Origin: an uncultured Granulosicoccaceae bacterium
GTDB taxonomy: Bacteria > Pseudomonadota > Gammaproteobacteria > Granulosicoccales > Granulosicoccaceae
Assembly (NCBI GenBank): GCA_937922945.1
Contig: CAKZUP010000051.1
Coordinates: forward strand, 1-64,000
Direction: 5' to 3'
Length of the DNA: 64,000 bases
This document shows positions 18,537 through 28,027 of this stretch, piece by piece; position 1 is the first letter of the stretch, and each line of letters begins with the position of its first letter. The notes beneath the pieces are model-generated. The model saw only the letters and a program-made list of their open reading frames with translations, was not told where the DNA came from and searched no databases. Position numbers and translations under genes: made by a program.

Positions 18537-19052
18537 CTACTGGCCATAGCCCAATGCATCGAGCGTTACGCCAAACGTTCCCATAAGCAACAGAATCAGT
18601 TGCAATACGATGGCAGCAAAAACACCGGCAATAACATCATCAACCATGATGCCGAGCCCACCATTTACGCGCTTGTCTGCCATGCCAATTGGCCAGGGTT
18701 TCAGGACATCGAACAGACGAAACAACACAAACCCCAAAGCGATAAACCAGAATGATCGGGGTACCGCGATCATGGTAATTAAATAACCAACCCATTCATC
18801 GAACACAATTGCCGGGTGATCATGTACCCCCAAATTGTTGGCGCAGGTATCGCACAACCAAACCCCGAACACAAACAGCAACAGCACGATAACCAGATAA
18901 ACCGGTAACGACTGAGGCATCAATAAAAACAGTGGAATGGCTGCAATAGTGCCAAAGGTTCCGGGTGCTTTGGGTGCTAATCCGGAGCCTGCGCCCAAGG
19001 CTAAAAAATTTGCCGGACTGGCCAGCAGATCAGCTTTAGTGACTTTAGCCAC
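18537..19052 (-). CDS. pgpA: phosphatidylglycerophosphatase A
   Basis: Inner-membrane phosphatase that converts phosphatidylglycerol phosphate to phosphatidylglycerol. The 171 residues include the family signature GSGLAPKAPGTFGT near residue 20 and several TM helices, plus the IVFDEWVGYL and GGLGIMVDDVIAG motifs. It overlaps the end of nusB by 8 bases, so the two are coupled; nusB-pgpA adjacency is common in this class (usually nusB-thiL-pgpA, but thiL is missing here). Confidence 0.94.
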   Translation of the reverse strand: MAKVTKADLLASPANFLALGAGSGLAPKAPGTFGTIAAIPLFLLMPQSLPVYLVIVLLLFVFGVWLCDTCANNLGVHDHPAIVFDEWVGYLITMIAVPRSFWFIALGFVLFRLFDVLKPWPIGMADKRVNGGLGIMVDDVIAGVFAAIVLQLILLLMGTFGVTLDALGYGQ

Positions 19053-19506
19053 TTTTTTTCATTTCAGCTGGCCGCAAGGCCATAGCGAGTTTGTCTAACA
19101 CGCCGTTGACGTACTTGTGACCCTGATCGGCACCAAAGCGCTTGGTGATCTCGATGGCCTCGTTAATGACAACCCGAGCGGGTATTTCCAGATGATGCAA
19201 AAACTCACACGTGCTTATTCGCAAGATACATCGTTCAATCGGGTCGAGCTCATCGATAGGACGATCGAGCGCATGGGACAAGTGTTCATCGATAGCATCA
19301 GGATCTTTTGCCACAGCATCGAACAGGCTAATGAAATAGTCCTCATCGACCAGCGACATTTCCTGCCGATCGATAATCTCGGCGCGCACAACCGATACCT
19401 CGGTTCCGGCCAGCTCCCATTGATAAAGTGCCTGCAATGCGCGCTCGCGAGCGTATCGGCGAGCTTGATTCACGCTAGCGCTTTTTTTGCCATGTTGTTT
19501 AGCCAT
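19045..19506 (-). CDS. nusB: transcription antitermination protein NusB
   Basis: A 153-residue RNA-binding helical protein that works with NusE on boxA sites in rRNA operons. It has the typical ARRYARERALQALYQWE start and the ARVVINEAIEITKRFG...YVNGVLDKLA end. The N-terminus is basic and Ser/Lys-rich. It is separated from ribE and thiL, its usual partners. The DNA around its start codon (about 19495-19533) consists of degenerate 13-base repeats. Confidence 0.95.
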   Translation of the reverse strand: MAKQHGKKSASVNQARRYARERALQALYQWELAGTEVSVVRAEIIDRQEMSLVDEDYFISLFDAVAKDPDAIDEHLSHALDRPIDELDPIERCILRISTCEFLHHLEIPARVVINEAIEITKRFGADQGHKYVNGVLDKLAMALRPAEMKKSG

Positions 19507-19641
19507 GTCTTTTAGCCACGTTGTCTAGCTTGGACACATTTTCTAGCTTGAACAAGTTCAACCATGGAACACATCAACCATCATTATTTTCAGCCCGCAA
19601 TCGGCGACACCGCTACAAACGGTAACGGCAAACAATACCAC

Positions 19642-21030
19642 TTAGCCTCGGCGCCATGTGGTTTTTCCACCCGAGTCTTCCAGCGTAATTCCCGCTTGTG
19701 TTAGCTGATCACGTATTTCATCGCTTCGCTGCCAGTTCTTCTCGGCCCTGGCCGCATCTCGCTCGGCGATAAGTGCATCAATTGCCGCAGCGTCAATCGA
19801 ATCGTCATCGGAGGGCAAACCTTGCAGCGCTGTTTCCGGGTCGTCCTGCAATAAGCCCAGTCGTCCACCCAGTGCTCTGAGTGTGTTGGCAAACACCGTT
19901 GCCTGATCGGATTCAACGTCGTCGAGTCGGTTTATTTCAGTGGCTAAATCGAACAGAACGGCGAACGCCTCGGCTGTATTCAAGTCGTCGTTCATCGACT
20001 GTTCGAATCGATCAATGAACGTTTGATCGATACCCAAAGCCGCATCATCTCGCGTTCCACGCAAAGCAGTATAGAGCCGCTGCACCGCGGCGCGGGCGGC
20101 ATCCAGCTGCGCGGTCGAATAATTCAGCGCGCTGCGGTAATGCGAATTAATAATGAAAAACCGTAACTCCTCGCCAGAATACAGTTTGAGCACTTCGCGC
20201 ACGGTGAAAAAATTGCCCAGCGATTTCGACATTTTCTCTTCGTCAACACGCACGAACCCGTTATGCATCCAATAGTGTGCGAACGTGTGTCCGTGCGCCG
20301 CTTCGCTCTGCGCTTTTTCATTTTCGTGATGCGGAAACTGCAAATCCATGCCGCCACCATGAATATCGAATTGCTCGCCCAAGTGACTTTTTGCCATGGC
20401 TGAACACTCAATGTGCCAACCCGGACGCCCGTCACCCCACGGCGACGGCCAACTTGGCTCACCCGGCTTCACCGACTTCCAAAGCACAAAATCCATCGGG
20501 TCTTCTTTGTTGGTATCCACGGCGACCCGTTCACCGGCACGCATGTCCGCAAGCTTTCGACCCGATAATTCACCGTAGTGTTCGAATTTGGACACCGAAT
20601 AGAACACATCACCATTGTCTGCAGCGTAGGCAAAGCCCTTATCAATCAGCTGCTGAATAAGCTGGATCATGTCATCGATCGCCGCCGTGGCACGGGGCTC
20701 ATGAGACGGGCGCAACACGTTAAGTGCGGTCTCGTCTTCGAGCATCGCCTCGATGTATCGGCCAGTGAGTTGTTCCACCGATTCATTGTTTTCAGCCGCT
20801 CGGGCGATAATTTTGTCGTCAACATCAGTGATATTGCGCACATAATTGACGTTAAAACCCAGCGCTTGTAAATGTCTGTACAACACATCAAACACAATGA
20901 ACATGCGCGCATGGCCAATATGACAATAGTCGTAAACAGTGATGCCGCAGACGTACATGCCCACTTTGCCAGCCTCTTGAGGCGTGAAAAGCTCTTTTTT
21001 ACGCGTTAAACTATTATAGATATGCAGCAT
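19642..21030 (-). CDS. cysS: cysteinyl-tRNA synthetase
   Basis: Class I aminoacyl-tRNA synthetase of 462 residues. HIGH is in [11 protein letters not shown] and KMSKS in [12 protein letters not shown]. The zinc ligands are visible as Cys in YVCGITV, Cys in WHIECSAM and His in FPHHENE. The C-terminal anticodon-binding helices end in TTWRRG. It is transcribed away from ppiA; about 150 bases between them hold both promoters. Confidence 0.97.
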   Translation of the reverse strand: MLHIYNSLTRKKELFTPQEAGKVGMYVCGITVYDYCHIGHARMFIVFDVLYRHLQALGFNVNYVRNITDVDDKIIARAAENNESVEQLTGRYIEAMLEDETALNVLRPSHEPRATAAIDDMIQLIQQLIDKGFAYAADNGDVFYSVSKFEHYGELSGRKLADMRAGERVAVDTNKEDPMDFVLWKSVKPGEPSWPSPWGDGRPGWHIECSAMAKSHLGEQFDIHGGGMDLQFPHHENEKAQSEAAHGHTFAHYWMHNGFVRVDEEKMSKSLGNFFTVREVLKLYSGEELRFFIINSHYRSALNYSTAQLDAARAAVQRLYTALRGTRDDAALGIDQTFIDRFEQSMNDDLNTAEAFAVLFDLATEINRLDDVESDQATVFANTLRALGGRLGLLQDDPETALQGLPSDDDSIDAAAIDALIAERDAARAEKNWQRSDEIRDQLTQAGITLEDSGGKTTWRRG

Positions 21031-21179
21031 TTTTATGTCGCTTCGTCGTTATTCGAGGGTGGTGCGCTGACTGTAGCAGATTACCCGATGGATACTGGGC
21101 CCAAGGACTGGCACAAAACCCGCTAAAATTACGCCAGTTTTTAAGTTTCTTTTTAAGATTAAAGCGCTAGGAAACAATC

Positions 21180-21836
21180 ATGTTTTTTCCACGATTAACT
21201 GCACTACTGTGCATCTCTCTTTTCGCGACTATGGCCGTGGCAGAATCGCCGCGCGTTCGACTCTCAACCAGTCACGGAGACATGATTATAGAGCTAGCCG
21301 AAGATAGAGCACCTGTCACAGTTGACAATTTTCTGAAGTATGTCGATTCAGGCTTCTACAACGGCACGATATTCCACCGGGTTATTGAAGGTTTCATGAT
21401 ACAAGGCGGTGGTTTTAACGCGAGCTACCAACGCAAAGCGACTCGAGCCGCTATCGCAAACGAAGCCAATAATGGTTTACGTAACTTGAGATACACCATA
21501 TCCATGGCACGCACTAACGCGCCTCACTCAGCTACGGCACAGTTTTTCATTAACAGCGAAGACAACCGCAACCTCGATCATCAAGGGCCAACCGCTCGCG
21601 GTTGGGGATATGCCGTGTTCGGACGCGTGGTTGAGGGGCAGGATATTGTCGACAAAATCAGTCAGGTCTCAACAGGACCAGGCGGCCCGTTCAGCCGTGA
21701 CGCGCCCCGTGAGCCTATCGTGATCAACGAAGCCAAGCTAATTGTGCCCGAAGCGGAAGCCGGTGATGAAGCGATGGAAAACGGACTGACTGACGTCAAA
21801 TCAACGAAAAGCGAAGATGCAGTGGCTGCTCAGTAA
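21180..21836 (+). CDS. ppiA: periplasmic peptidyl-prolyl cis-trans isomerase, cyclophilin type
   Basis: A 218-residue cyclophilin with a signal peptide (FPRLTALLCISLFATMAVA, cleaved near residue 21), so it acts in the periplasm. The active-site residues are in FHRVIEGFMIQGGGF and the TAQFFIN motif. About 30 extra acidic residues follow the cyclophilin core. An AGGA ribosome-binding site precedes the start. It is followed by the cytoplasmic paralogue ppiB on the same strand, a local duplication seen in many relatives. Confidence 0.92.
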   Translation: MFFPRLTALLCISLFATMAVAESPRVRLSTSHGDMIIELAEDRAPVTVDNFLKYVDSGFYNGTIFHRVIEGFMIQGGGFNASYQRKATRAAIANEANNGLRNLRYTISMARTNAPHSATAQFFINSEDNRNLDHQGPTARGWGYAVFGRVVEGQDIVDKISQVSTGPGGPFSRDAPREPIVINEAKLIVPEAEAGDEAMENGLTDVKSTKSEDAVAAQ

Positions 21837-21890
21837 CAACCGAGCAATCCTGTACAATATGTGCTTTGTTACTGCGACAGAGCACAATTC

Positions 21891-22385
21891 ATGAAGGTTA
21901 CTATTAAAACCAACAAGGGCGATATCGAGCTGGAGCTCGACACCGCCGCCGCACCAGCCACGTGTGAGAACTTCAAACGCTATGTTGAAGAAGGCCACTA
22001 TAACGGTACGGTTTTCCATCGCGTGATTAGCGGATTTATGATTCAAGGCGGCGGTATGGATGCTGACATGAACCAAAAACCCACGCACGAGACCATCAAA
22101 AACGAAGCCAACAACGGATTGAAGAATACCGTTGGAACCATCGCCATGGCGCGTACGCCCGACCCCCACTCTGCCAGCTCACAGTTCTTTATCAATTTGT
22201 CCGATAACGATTTTCTGAACTTTCGCACTGAAACTCAAGATGGATTTGGCTACTGTGTTTTTGGCAAAACCGTTGGCGGAATGGACACCGTTGAAGCCAT
22301 TGGAGCCGTGGCAACGGGGCCAAACGGGCATCATCAAGACGTTCCCATCGACAGCGTGATTGTTGAATCAGTAACGATTGGCTAA
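21891..22385 (+). CDS. ppiB: cytoplasmic peptidyl-prolyl cis-trans isomerase B
   Basis: Cyclophilin without a signal peptide. The ATG at 21891 gives MKVTIKTNKGDIELELD and 164 residues, the same length as E. coli PpiB; an in-frame start 10 codons upstream is less likely. Active-site motifs FHRVISGFMIQGGGM and SSQFFINLSDN are complete. It lies between ppiA and lpxH; ppiB-lpxH is a conserved pair. Confidence 0.95.
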   Translation: MKVTIKTNKGDIELELDTAAAPATCENFKRYVEEGHYNGTVFHRVISGFMIQGGGMDADMNQKPTHETIKNEANNGLKNTVGTIAMARTPDPHSASSQFFINLSDNDFLNFRTETQDGFGYCVFGKTVGGMDTVEAIGAVATGPNGHHQDVPIDSVIVESVTIG

Positions 22386-22408
22386 ACCGCGTTTCAAGCG
22401 CATCCCTC

Positions 22409-23209
22409 ATGACCGAGATTCGCTTAGCTGGCAGCCACGCATTAGCGTCAGGCAAGACGCCAGACAACGCTCTGCAAACGCTGTTTATCAGCGATTTACA
22501 TCTCGATCCGGCCCGCGCGGATACCATTGAGCTCAGCCTGCAATTCTTTGCCGATGCAAAGGGTTCGCAGGCTTTGTTTATTATCGGCGATTTGTTTGAG
22601 TATTGGTTAGGCGATGACGCAATAGACCCTGGCTACAACAAGATTGTGGATGCGCTCAAGGCCGTTTCAGCCAGCGGCACAGCTGTACATCTTATGCATG
22701 GTAATCGCGATTTTTTACTCGGCGAACGCTTTGCCCAACGCATTGGTGCAACTCTGCATCGTGCAGATCATATTGAAGTGTTAATCGGTGATACCCGCTA
22801 CTCACTGCTACATGGCGATACGCTCTGTACCGACGATGTTGACTACCAACGACTTCGTCGAATGGTGCGCGATGAACAGTGGCAACAAGGCTTCCTGCAA
22901 CTCTCGATTGACGAACGCATTGCGCAGGCTCAAGCGCTTAGGGATAAAAGCCGTGAGGCGGTGTCGAGCAAAACCCAAGGCATTATGGATGTGAACGATG
23001 ACGCGGTTCATGCACATTGCATTGCGCACCCGAATAACGCATTAATTCACGGCCACACTCATCGACCTGCAGACCACGAACTACCGGCAAGCTCACCAAC
23101 ACCGCGCCGACTGGTTTTAGGCGACTGGAAATCAGATCATGCACTCATTGCGCGGCACAACGGCACTGAACTGTTACTGGAAAAATACAATGGCGTACCC
23201 TGTGGATAA
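22409..23209 (+). CDS. lpxH: UDP-2,3-diacylglucosamine diphosphatase
   Basis: Lipid A pathway enzyme that cleaves UDP-2,3-diacylglucosamine to lipid X and UMP at the inner membrane. The calcineurin-like metal sites are present: LFISDLHLD, IIGDLFEYWLGDD, HGNRDFLLG, LLHGDTLCTDD and IHGHTHRPA. It has 266 residues, about 22 more at the N-terminus than E. coli, so the true start may be a little inside. It converges with the DUF455 gene. Confidence 0.94.
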   Translation: MTEIRLAGSHALASGKTPDNALQTLFISDLHLDPARADTIELSLQFFADAKGSQALFIIGDLFEYWLGDDAIDPGYNKIVDALKAVSASGTAVHLMHGNRDFLLGERFAQRIGATLHRADHIEVLIGDTRYSLLHGDTLCTDDVDYQRLRRMVRDEQWQQGFLQLSIDERIAQAQALRDKSREAVSSKTQGIMDVNDDAVHAHCIAHPNNALIHGHTHRPADHELPASSPTPRRLVLGDWKSDHALIARHNGTELLLEKYNGVPCG

Positions 23210-23222
23210 ACGCAGGCATCAC

Positions 23223-24086
23223 TTAACTGCCCGACTGGCTTTTATATTCTGCTTCCATATCCCGTATCACCTGCATTTCTTCTACCGTAAAACCTGCCTG
23301 TAGGCGCGCCTCGTCGTTGAACGGGCTGCGCAGATAAGCACTGGATGGCCCGGCAAGCAAGTCGCGAAACACAGCAGCACCGTTTAGATTTCGCTGATCA
23401 CACACATAGCGAAACCAACGATTACCGATTTCAACGTGGGTTATTTCATCGGTATAAATTCGTTGCAGTATTTGCGCGCTGTCGTGGTCGCCTTGCTTTT
23501 CAAGCTTTTTTATCATCGGCGGCGCAACATCGAGCCCACGTGCTTCGAGTATGCGCGGCACCAGGGCCATTCTAACCAGCACATCATGATCGGTACGCAG
23601 CGCCATTTCCCATAAGCCATCGTGTGCAGGCAGCGCGCCGTAGTGCGTGTTTAGTGTGCGCAGGCGGTTGGCCAGTAACAAAAAATGCTGACCTTCGTCG
23701 CTAGCAACGTTTAACCACTGAGTCACATAGTCGGTCGGCATGCCTCGAAAACGGTATACAGCGTCTAGCGCAAGATTGATCGCGTTGAATTCGATATGCG
23801 CTAAGGAGTGTAATAAGGCAATACGACCCGCTTGCGAACCAAGGCCACGTTTGGCCAAGGATTTAGGGTCAACAAGCTTTGGCTCTTCAGGTCGACCCGG
23901 CTCAATAAGCTTTACTACTGTTGAGCGTGTGGGTTTGTCCAATACACAAGCCTGTTCGTCGGCACTGAACGATTGCCAATGCGAATAAAGTGCAATGCTC
24001 ATCTCGGCTTTGCGCTCAGCATGTGGTTCGAGCAGCACCTGCTCTACCGCGAGAAAGCAATCATCGCTGACAGTGTCAATGTTCAT
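23223..24086 (-). CDS. DUF455 family ferritin-like protein
   Basis: A 287-residue protein of the DUF455 family (COG2833), whose fold is a four-helix ferritin-like bundle. Candidate di-iron ligands are in HSLAHIEFNA, ASDEGQHF, RILEARG and YTDEITHVEIG, the paired E/D-E-x-x-H pattern. The function in the family is unknown; an oxidase or hydroxylase role is plausible. It follows recO by 47 bases in place of pdxJ, the usual next gene in E. coli, and so is probably the last gene of the rnc-era-recO run. Confidence 0.88.
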   Translation of the reverse strand: MNIDTVSDDCFLAVEQVLLEPHAERKAEMSIALYSHWQSFSADEQACVLDKPTRSTVVKLIEPGRPEEPKLVDPKSLAKRGLGSQAGRIALLHSLAHIEFNAINLALDAVYRFRGMPTDYVTQWLNVASDEGQHFLLLANRLRTLNTHYGALPAHDGLWEMALRTDHDVLVRMALVPRILEARGLDVAPPMIKKLEKQGDHDSAQILQRIYTDEITHVEIGNRWFRYVCDQRNLNGAAVFRDLLAGPSSAYLRSPFNDEARLQAGFTVEEMQVIRDMEAEYKSQSGS

Positions 24087-24133
24087 AAAGGGTCCGTGTG
24101 CAACGCTTATACCGACCGCGAAAGCAGCGCTCG

Positions 24134-24976
24134 CTAGTCATCGTCTTCTGACAAGGGTGCCTTCGTGCCCTGCATTGAAGGTGGTGGTGGCGGTGGTGTG
24201 AACGCTGCAAAGAGCTCGCGACTGTTCAACGGTTTATCGCCAAGATACGTGCGTAATAGTCGGCGCATTAAAGGCTTGATCTCGGCCAGCGTATCTTTGT
24301 GGTCGATATCAAACGCTGCAAGCCGATTAAGTGTTTCACCACTCACGCTCACCCCCACGTCAATGGTTTCACCATCGGTATGATAAACCGCTTCAGGAAT
24401 ACTTTTTTTCGGTATGGCCATGTGTCGATCGGCTTCAGGTATTAACACCGCTTGATTTGAACCGGGATAAAACATAAACCGCTCATCATTGGCAATGGGT
24501 TCGCCATCGTTACGGCAAAGGGCAAAGTCTGGCAGCAGTCCGAGCGCGTCGAGTAACTGCAATTCAAATTCTCGCAACACAGGTTCGGGAGATTGAGATG
24601 GTTGAGATAACTGCGCCAACGCTAACGCATAGTGCGCAAACAATTCCGGGTAAGGCTGATCTTTTGCCAATAGCCGCAGGATAATTTCATTGAGATAATA
24701 CCCACATGGCAAAGCAGACCCTTCCATGTGCAGCGCCGCACCGCTTTCCTCTATGCCCGTTAAGGTACGCAGCTCGTGTTCGCCAACCCAGGATACCAAC
24801 AGCGGTTGAAACGGTTGGTACAGAGCGCGTGTACGTGGCTTGGCGGACCGTGCGCCTTTGGCCAATAGCGAAACACGGCCATGGTTCAGCGAAAAAAAAT
24901 CGACGATAAAGTTGGTATCGCCATATTGCTTATAGTGCAACAGGTAACCTGCTTGCAAAGGCACCGAGCTACTCAC
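24134..24976 (-). CDS. recO: DNA repair protein RecO
   Basis: Recombination mediator that helps load RecA on SSB-covered DNA with RecR, which is encoded at 37.6-38.2 kb. The N-terminal OB fold has the typical GYLLHYKQYGDTNFIVDFFS and LLAKGARSAK segments. The C-terminus carries an unusual polyproline stretch (TPPPPPPS) and an acidic tail. The start is GTG at 24976 and lies inside the first unit of a 13-base tandem repeat; the next repeat unit supplies the GGTGAG ribosome-binding site 8 bases upstream. Confidence 0.92.
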   Translation of the reverse strand: MSSSVPLQAGYLLHYKQYGDTNFIVDFFSLNHGRVSLLAKGARSAKPRTRALYQPFQPLLVSWVGEHELRTLTGIEESGAALHMEGSALPCGYYLNEIILRLLAKDQPYPELFAHYALALAQLSQPSQSPEPVLREFELQLLDALGLLPDFALCRNDGEPIANDERFMFYPGSNQAVLIPEADRHMAIPKKSIPEAVYHTDGETIDVGVSVSGETLNRLAAFDIDHKDTLAEIKPLMRRLLRTYLGDKPLNSRELFAAFTPPPPPPSMQGTKAPLSEDDD

Positions 24977-25048
24977 CAGATATGCTCACCAGATATGCTC
25001 ACTAAATATGCTCACTAGATATGCTTATTAGGTAGGCTCACCAAATCG
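24972..25048. repeat. 13-bp tandem repeat spanning the recO start
   Basis: About six units of CTCACCAGATATG. The first two are perfect, the next two carry one or two changes, and the fifth and sixth are diverged. On the minus strand each unit reads CATATCTGGTGAG. Unit 1 contains the GTG start of recO and unit 2 the GGTGAG ribosome-binding site. The array fills most of the era-recO gap. Confidence 0.9.
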
Positions 25049-25063
25049 ACACACACTGAACGC

Positions 25064-25969
25064 TCACGGCTTTTCATACCCTAATGAGCGAAGCGCACGT
25101 TCATCGTCAGCCCAACCTTCTTTGACTCTAACCCACATTTGCAAAAACACTTTGCAATCGAACAACACTTCCATCGATTGCCGTGCGCGCGAGCCTACCT
25201 CTTTTAGCCGCTCGCCACCTTTACCGATGATGATGCCTTTCTGTGATTGTTTTTCCACCCAGATAACCGCACCAATGCGCAGCAACGTGGGGGATTCTTC
25301 AAATTGTTCGATCTCGACGCTTAACGAATAAGGTAATTCGGCAGACAAGAAACGCGTCAGTTGTTCACGTACCGCTTCTGAGGCCAAGAAGCGCGATGAG
25401 CGATCGGTTAAATCATCTTCACCAAATTGAAACGGTGCTTCAGGCAAGTGACCTTCAACCGCTGCTTCCAGTTGCGCTATACCATCGCCAGATCGTGCAG
25501 AAATGAGTAACACGTCTTGCAGGGCATCGTGCTGAGGCAAGTTAGACAGGTAAGGCAATAAATCGGATTTCTTCTTGACCGTATCGACCTTGTTCACCAC
25601 TAAATAAAACGGTGTACCGACCTTGCAAACCAGCTCGTAACTGCGCTGATCGTCATCGTTCCAAACCATAGCTTGTACCAGCATTAACACAGCATCGACA
25701 TCGTGAAGCGACGATGACGCGGTACGATTCAACACCTGATTAAGCGCGCGTTTACCATCAACATGAATACCCGGCGTATCAACATAGATGATTTGCCGAT
25801 GAGCCTCGGTTTTAACCCCGATGATGCTGTGCCGGGTGGTTTGAGGTTTATGCGCTGTGATACTCAACTTCTGCCCAATCAGTTTATTGAGTAACGTTGA
25901 TTTTCCAACGTTGGGTCGCCCCACAATTGAAACAGTGCCGCAGCGCGTTTGCTTCTCGGTATTTGCCAT
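25064..25969 (-). CDS. era: GTPase Era
   Basis: Essential GTPase that assists 30S ribosome maturation and binds the 3' end of 16S rRNA. The ATG at 25969 gives 301 residues, as in E. coli. GRPNVGKS is at 16-23, with DTPG, NKVD and a C-terminal KH domain (GKGGERLKEVGSRARQ). The frame is open far upstream into rnc, but that part is arginine-rich shadow sequence. It follows rnc by 43 bases; the rnc-era-recO order is highly conserved. Confidence 0.96.
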   Translation of the reverse strand: MANTEKQTRCGTVSIVGRPNVGKSTLLNKLIGQKLSITAHKPQTTRHSIIGVKTEAHRQIIYVDTPGIHVDGKRALNQVLNRTASSSLHDVDAVLMLVQAMVWNDDDQRSYELVCKVGTPFYLVVNKVDTVKKKSDLLPYLSNLPQHDALQDVLLISARSGDGIAQLEAAVEGHLPEAPFQFGEDDLTDRSSRFLASEAVREQLTRFLSAELPYSLSVEIEQFEESPTLLRIGAVIWVEKQSQKGIIIGKGGERLKEVGSRARQSMEVLFDCKVFLQMWVRVKEGWADDERALRSLGYEKP

Positions 25970-26012
25970 AGCAGACAGTTTAACAACTGCCCGTAAACGT
26001 CGTGGAGTTTTA

Positions 26013-26717
26013 TTACGTAGCGGGCTGCTTAGTCGATAGAGGCAGTAACTCTTCCGCCCGGTCCAACACTTCCGCAGCGGCCGCCTGCTCCGCCTTGCGG
26101 CGACTGGTGGCCACGGCGGATAATTTAACGTTATACGAGGGAATCTGGCAGCTGACGGTGAACGCCAGTTCATGCGACTTACCCTCGGTTTTTACCACCG
26201 TATAAGTCGGTCGATCTAAGCCACGACCCTGCAGTAGTTCCTGTAAGCGAGTTTTGGGATCTTTCAGCTCATCCACAGGTGTTGTGTTTTGCAGGCGGTG
26301 CTCAAACAGTCTTAGCACCAATGCGCGAGCTGTGTCGAAATCGGCATCGCGAAAAACAGCACCAATAATGGATTCAACCAGATCAGCCAGCGTAGAGTCT
26401 CGATTAAAACCTCCACTGCGTAGTTCACCGGTTCCCATACGCAAAAACTCACCGAGTTCCTGCTCACGGGCAATGCCTGCCAGAGTTGACCCGCGTACAA
26501 GGGATGCACGCAAGCGGCTTAGAGCACCTTCATCTAAATTGGGATATTGAGCATGCAATTCGTCGGCGATGACGAAGTTGAGCAGTGAGTCGCCCAGATA
26601 CTCCAGGCGCTCGTAGTTGGGACTACCGTGTGAGCGGTGAGACAAGGCCTCTTCAATAAGAGCCTCATCATTGAATTCATATCCAATGCGCCTGTAAAGA
26701 CGAGCCAGCTCGTTCAA
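26013..26717 (-). CDS. rnc: ribonuclease III
   Basis: Double-strand-specific RNase that processes rRNA and regulates mRNAs. The signature ERLEYLGDSLLNFV starts at residue 36, the second acidic site is in VESIIGAVFRD, and a double-stranded RNA-binding domain fills residues about 155-222. It has 234 residues. The upstream gene is the DUF4845 protein, then lepB and lepA. Confidence 0.96.
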   Translation of the reverse strand: MNELARLYRRIGYEFNDEALIEEALSHRSHGSPNYERLEYLGDSLLNFVIADELHAQYPNLDEGALSRLRASLVRGSTLAGIAREQELGEFLRMGTGELRSGGFNRDSTLADLVESIIGAVFRDADFDTARALVLRLFEHRLQNTTPVDELKDPKTRLQELLQGRGLDRPTYTVVKTEGKSHELAFTVSCQIPSYNVKLSAVATSRRKAEQAAAAEVLDRAEELLPLSTKQPAT

Positions 26718-26742
26718 AGACCACCTTGTTCAGCGTCGTAAA

Positions 26743-27159
26743 TCAAGACTGGCCAGCGTCTTTCTTGAACTGGGTTACCACGAAAATGTTTCGTAACAAG
26801 TTCGCACGCTTTTCATAGTCAACCTGAACTTTGTAGCCTTTACGGCCATCTTTGGACAGTATGATGGTCTCTTCAGCTTTTAAATCCCAAAGATTGTTTT
26901 GGCGAAACGCGGCATTGATATGCGCAATGACTTTGCTTTTCGGGGCTTTCATCATTTCAGGGTTAGCCTGAAGATCGTCAGCAATTTTTGATACAGTCAT
27001 GAATTCGACGTAGCCGGGAACGACTTTAAACGCGAATAAGCCCATGAACATCAGCATGGAAACAAGCGCGAACACGCCCAGAAAAGACAAGCCTGCTTGC
27101 TTCTTCAATGTTTGACGCGGCAAACGTTTGAATTGGTACTTGTTCGTTGAAACGGTCAT
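26743..27159 (-). CDS. DUF4845 single-pass membrane protein
   Basis: A 138-residue protein of the DUF4845 family, with a basic N-terminus, one TM helix at about 23-45 (GLSFLGVFALVSMLMFMGLF) and a periplasmic remainder. The ATG at 27159 overlaps the lepB stop as ATGA, so translation is coupled. The family is usually found between lepB and rnc in gammaproteobacteria and its function is unknown; position suggests a link to protein export. Confidence 0.85.
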   Translation of the reverse strand: MTVSTNKYQFKRLPRQTLKKQAGLSFLGVFALVSMLMFMGLFAFKVVPGYVEFMTVSKIADDLQANPEMMKAPKSKVIAHINAAFRQNNLWDLKAEETIILSKDGRKGYKVQVDYEKRANLLRNIFVVTQFKKDAGQS

Positions 27160-27980
27160 TTTATGCGTTCTCCCAGTCGGCTCCACAGGATGCCCTTATT
27201 CCAGTGCATCCAAACATATTTGGCCTTTCCAACTAGGTTCGCTTCAGGCACGAAGCCCCAATAGCGGCTATCGTTACTCCTGTCGCGGTTATCACCAAGC
27301 ATAAAATAGCTGCCTTCCGGCACGGTAACGCTGTATTCGGTGATAGCGCCTGCATTGTTCAATACAAGGTCTCCGTCTCCAATACCCAGATTTCGGCTGG
27401 GCAATGGCATACCACGACGGTTGCTCGAATCGACGACCAAAATATCGTACTCACGACCTTCCAGAACTTCTGTTCGGCGTGAAGCACCAATCATGATATC
27501 GTCCGTCCCCGGCATGACATAAGCCTCTTCCTCTGAAAGCTCGACCAACTCACCATTTACCAGCAACTCTTTGCCACGTAACGTAATTTTATCGCCCGGA
27601 ATACCGATGACGCGCTTGATGTAATCGACTTTTGGGTCGTCCGGGAAGCGAAATACCGCCACGTCGCCGTTTTTCGGCTTTCCCGTGTCGATGATTTTCG
27701 TGTGAATAACGGGTAGGCGCACCCCATAACTGAACTTGCTCACCAGTATGAAATCGCCCACTAACAGAGTAGGAATCATGGAGCCACTGGGTATTCGGAA
27801 CGGTTCAAAAATAAACGAACGCAACAGCAGCACAATAAACAACACAGGGAAAAACTGCCGTGCGTACTCCACCGCTATGGGTTCATCGCCCGATCGTTTG
27901 CGGGCGAAAAACAAGGCATCAACCAGCCAATAAAGACCAGTAATGGCGGTTATTAGAACCAGTACAAGTGGGAAAGTCAT
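27156..27980 (-). CDS. lepB: signal peptidase I
   Basis: Inner-membrane enzyme that cleaves Sec and Tat signal peptides. Two N-terminal TM helices are followed by the catalytic Ser67 in IPSGSMIPTL and Lys122 in DYIKRVIGIPGD; the last conserved box is LGDNRDRSNDSRYWG. It has 274 residues. It follows lepA by 47 bases, the standard lepA-lepB pair. Confidence 0.96.
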   Translation of the reverse strand: MTFPLVLVLITAITGLYWLVDALFFARKRSGDEPIAVEYARQFFPVLFIVLLLRSFIFEPFRIPSGSMIPTLLVGDFILVSKFSYGVRLPVIHTKIIDTGKPKNGDVAVFRFPDDPKVDYIKRVIGIPGDKITLRGKELLVNGELVELSEEEAYVMPGTDDIMIGASRRTEVLEGREYDILVVDSSNRRGMPLPSRNLGIGDGDLVLNNAGAITEYSVTVPEGSYFMLGDNRDRSNDSRYWGFVPEANLVGKAKYVWMHWNKGILWSRLGERIK

Positions 27981-28027
27981 AGTCTGAGTTTAGTTATTAG
28001 CGCAGGATATTACTACGGATAGATCGA

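Noticed and set aside
24972..25048. CRISPR-like array
   Set aside because: The units are contiguous 13-mers without spacers, and there are no cas genes in the window. The same applies to the other tandem repeats.
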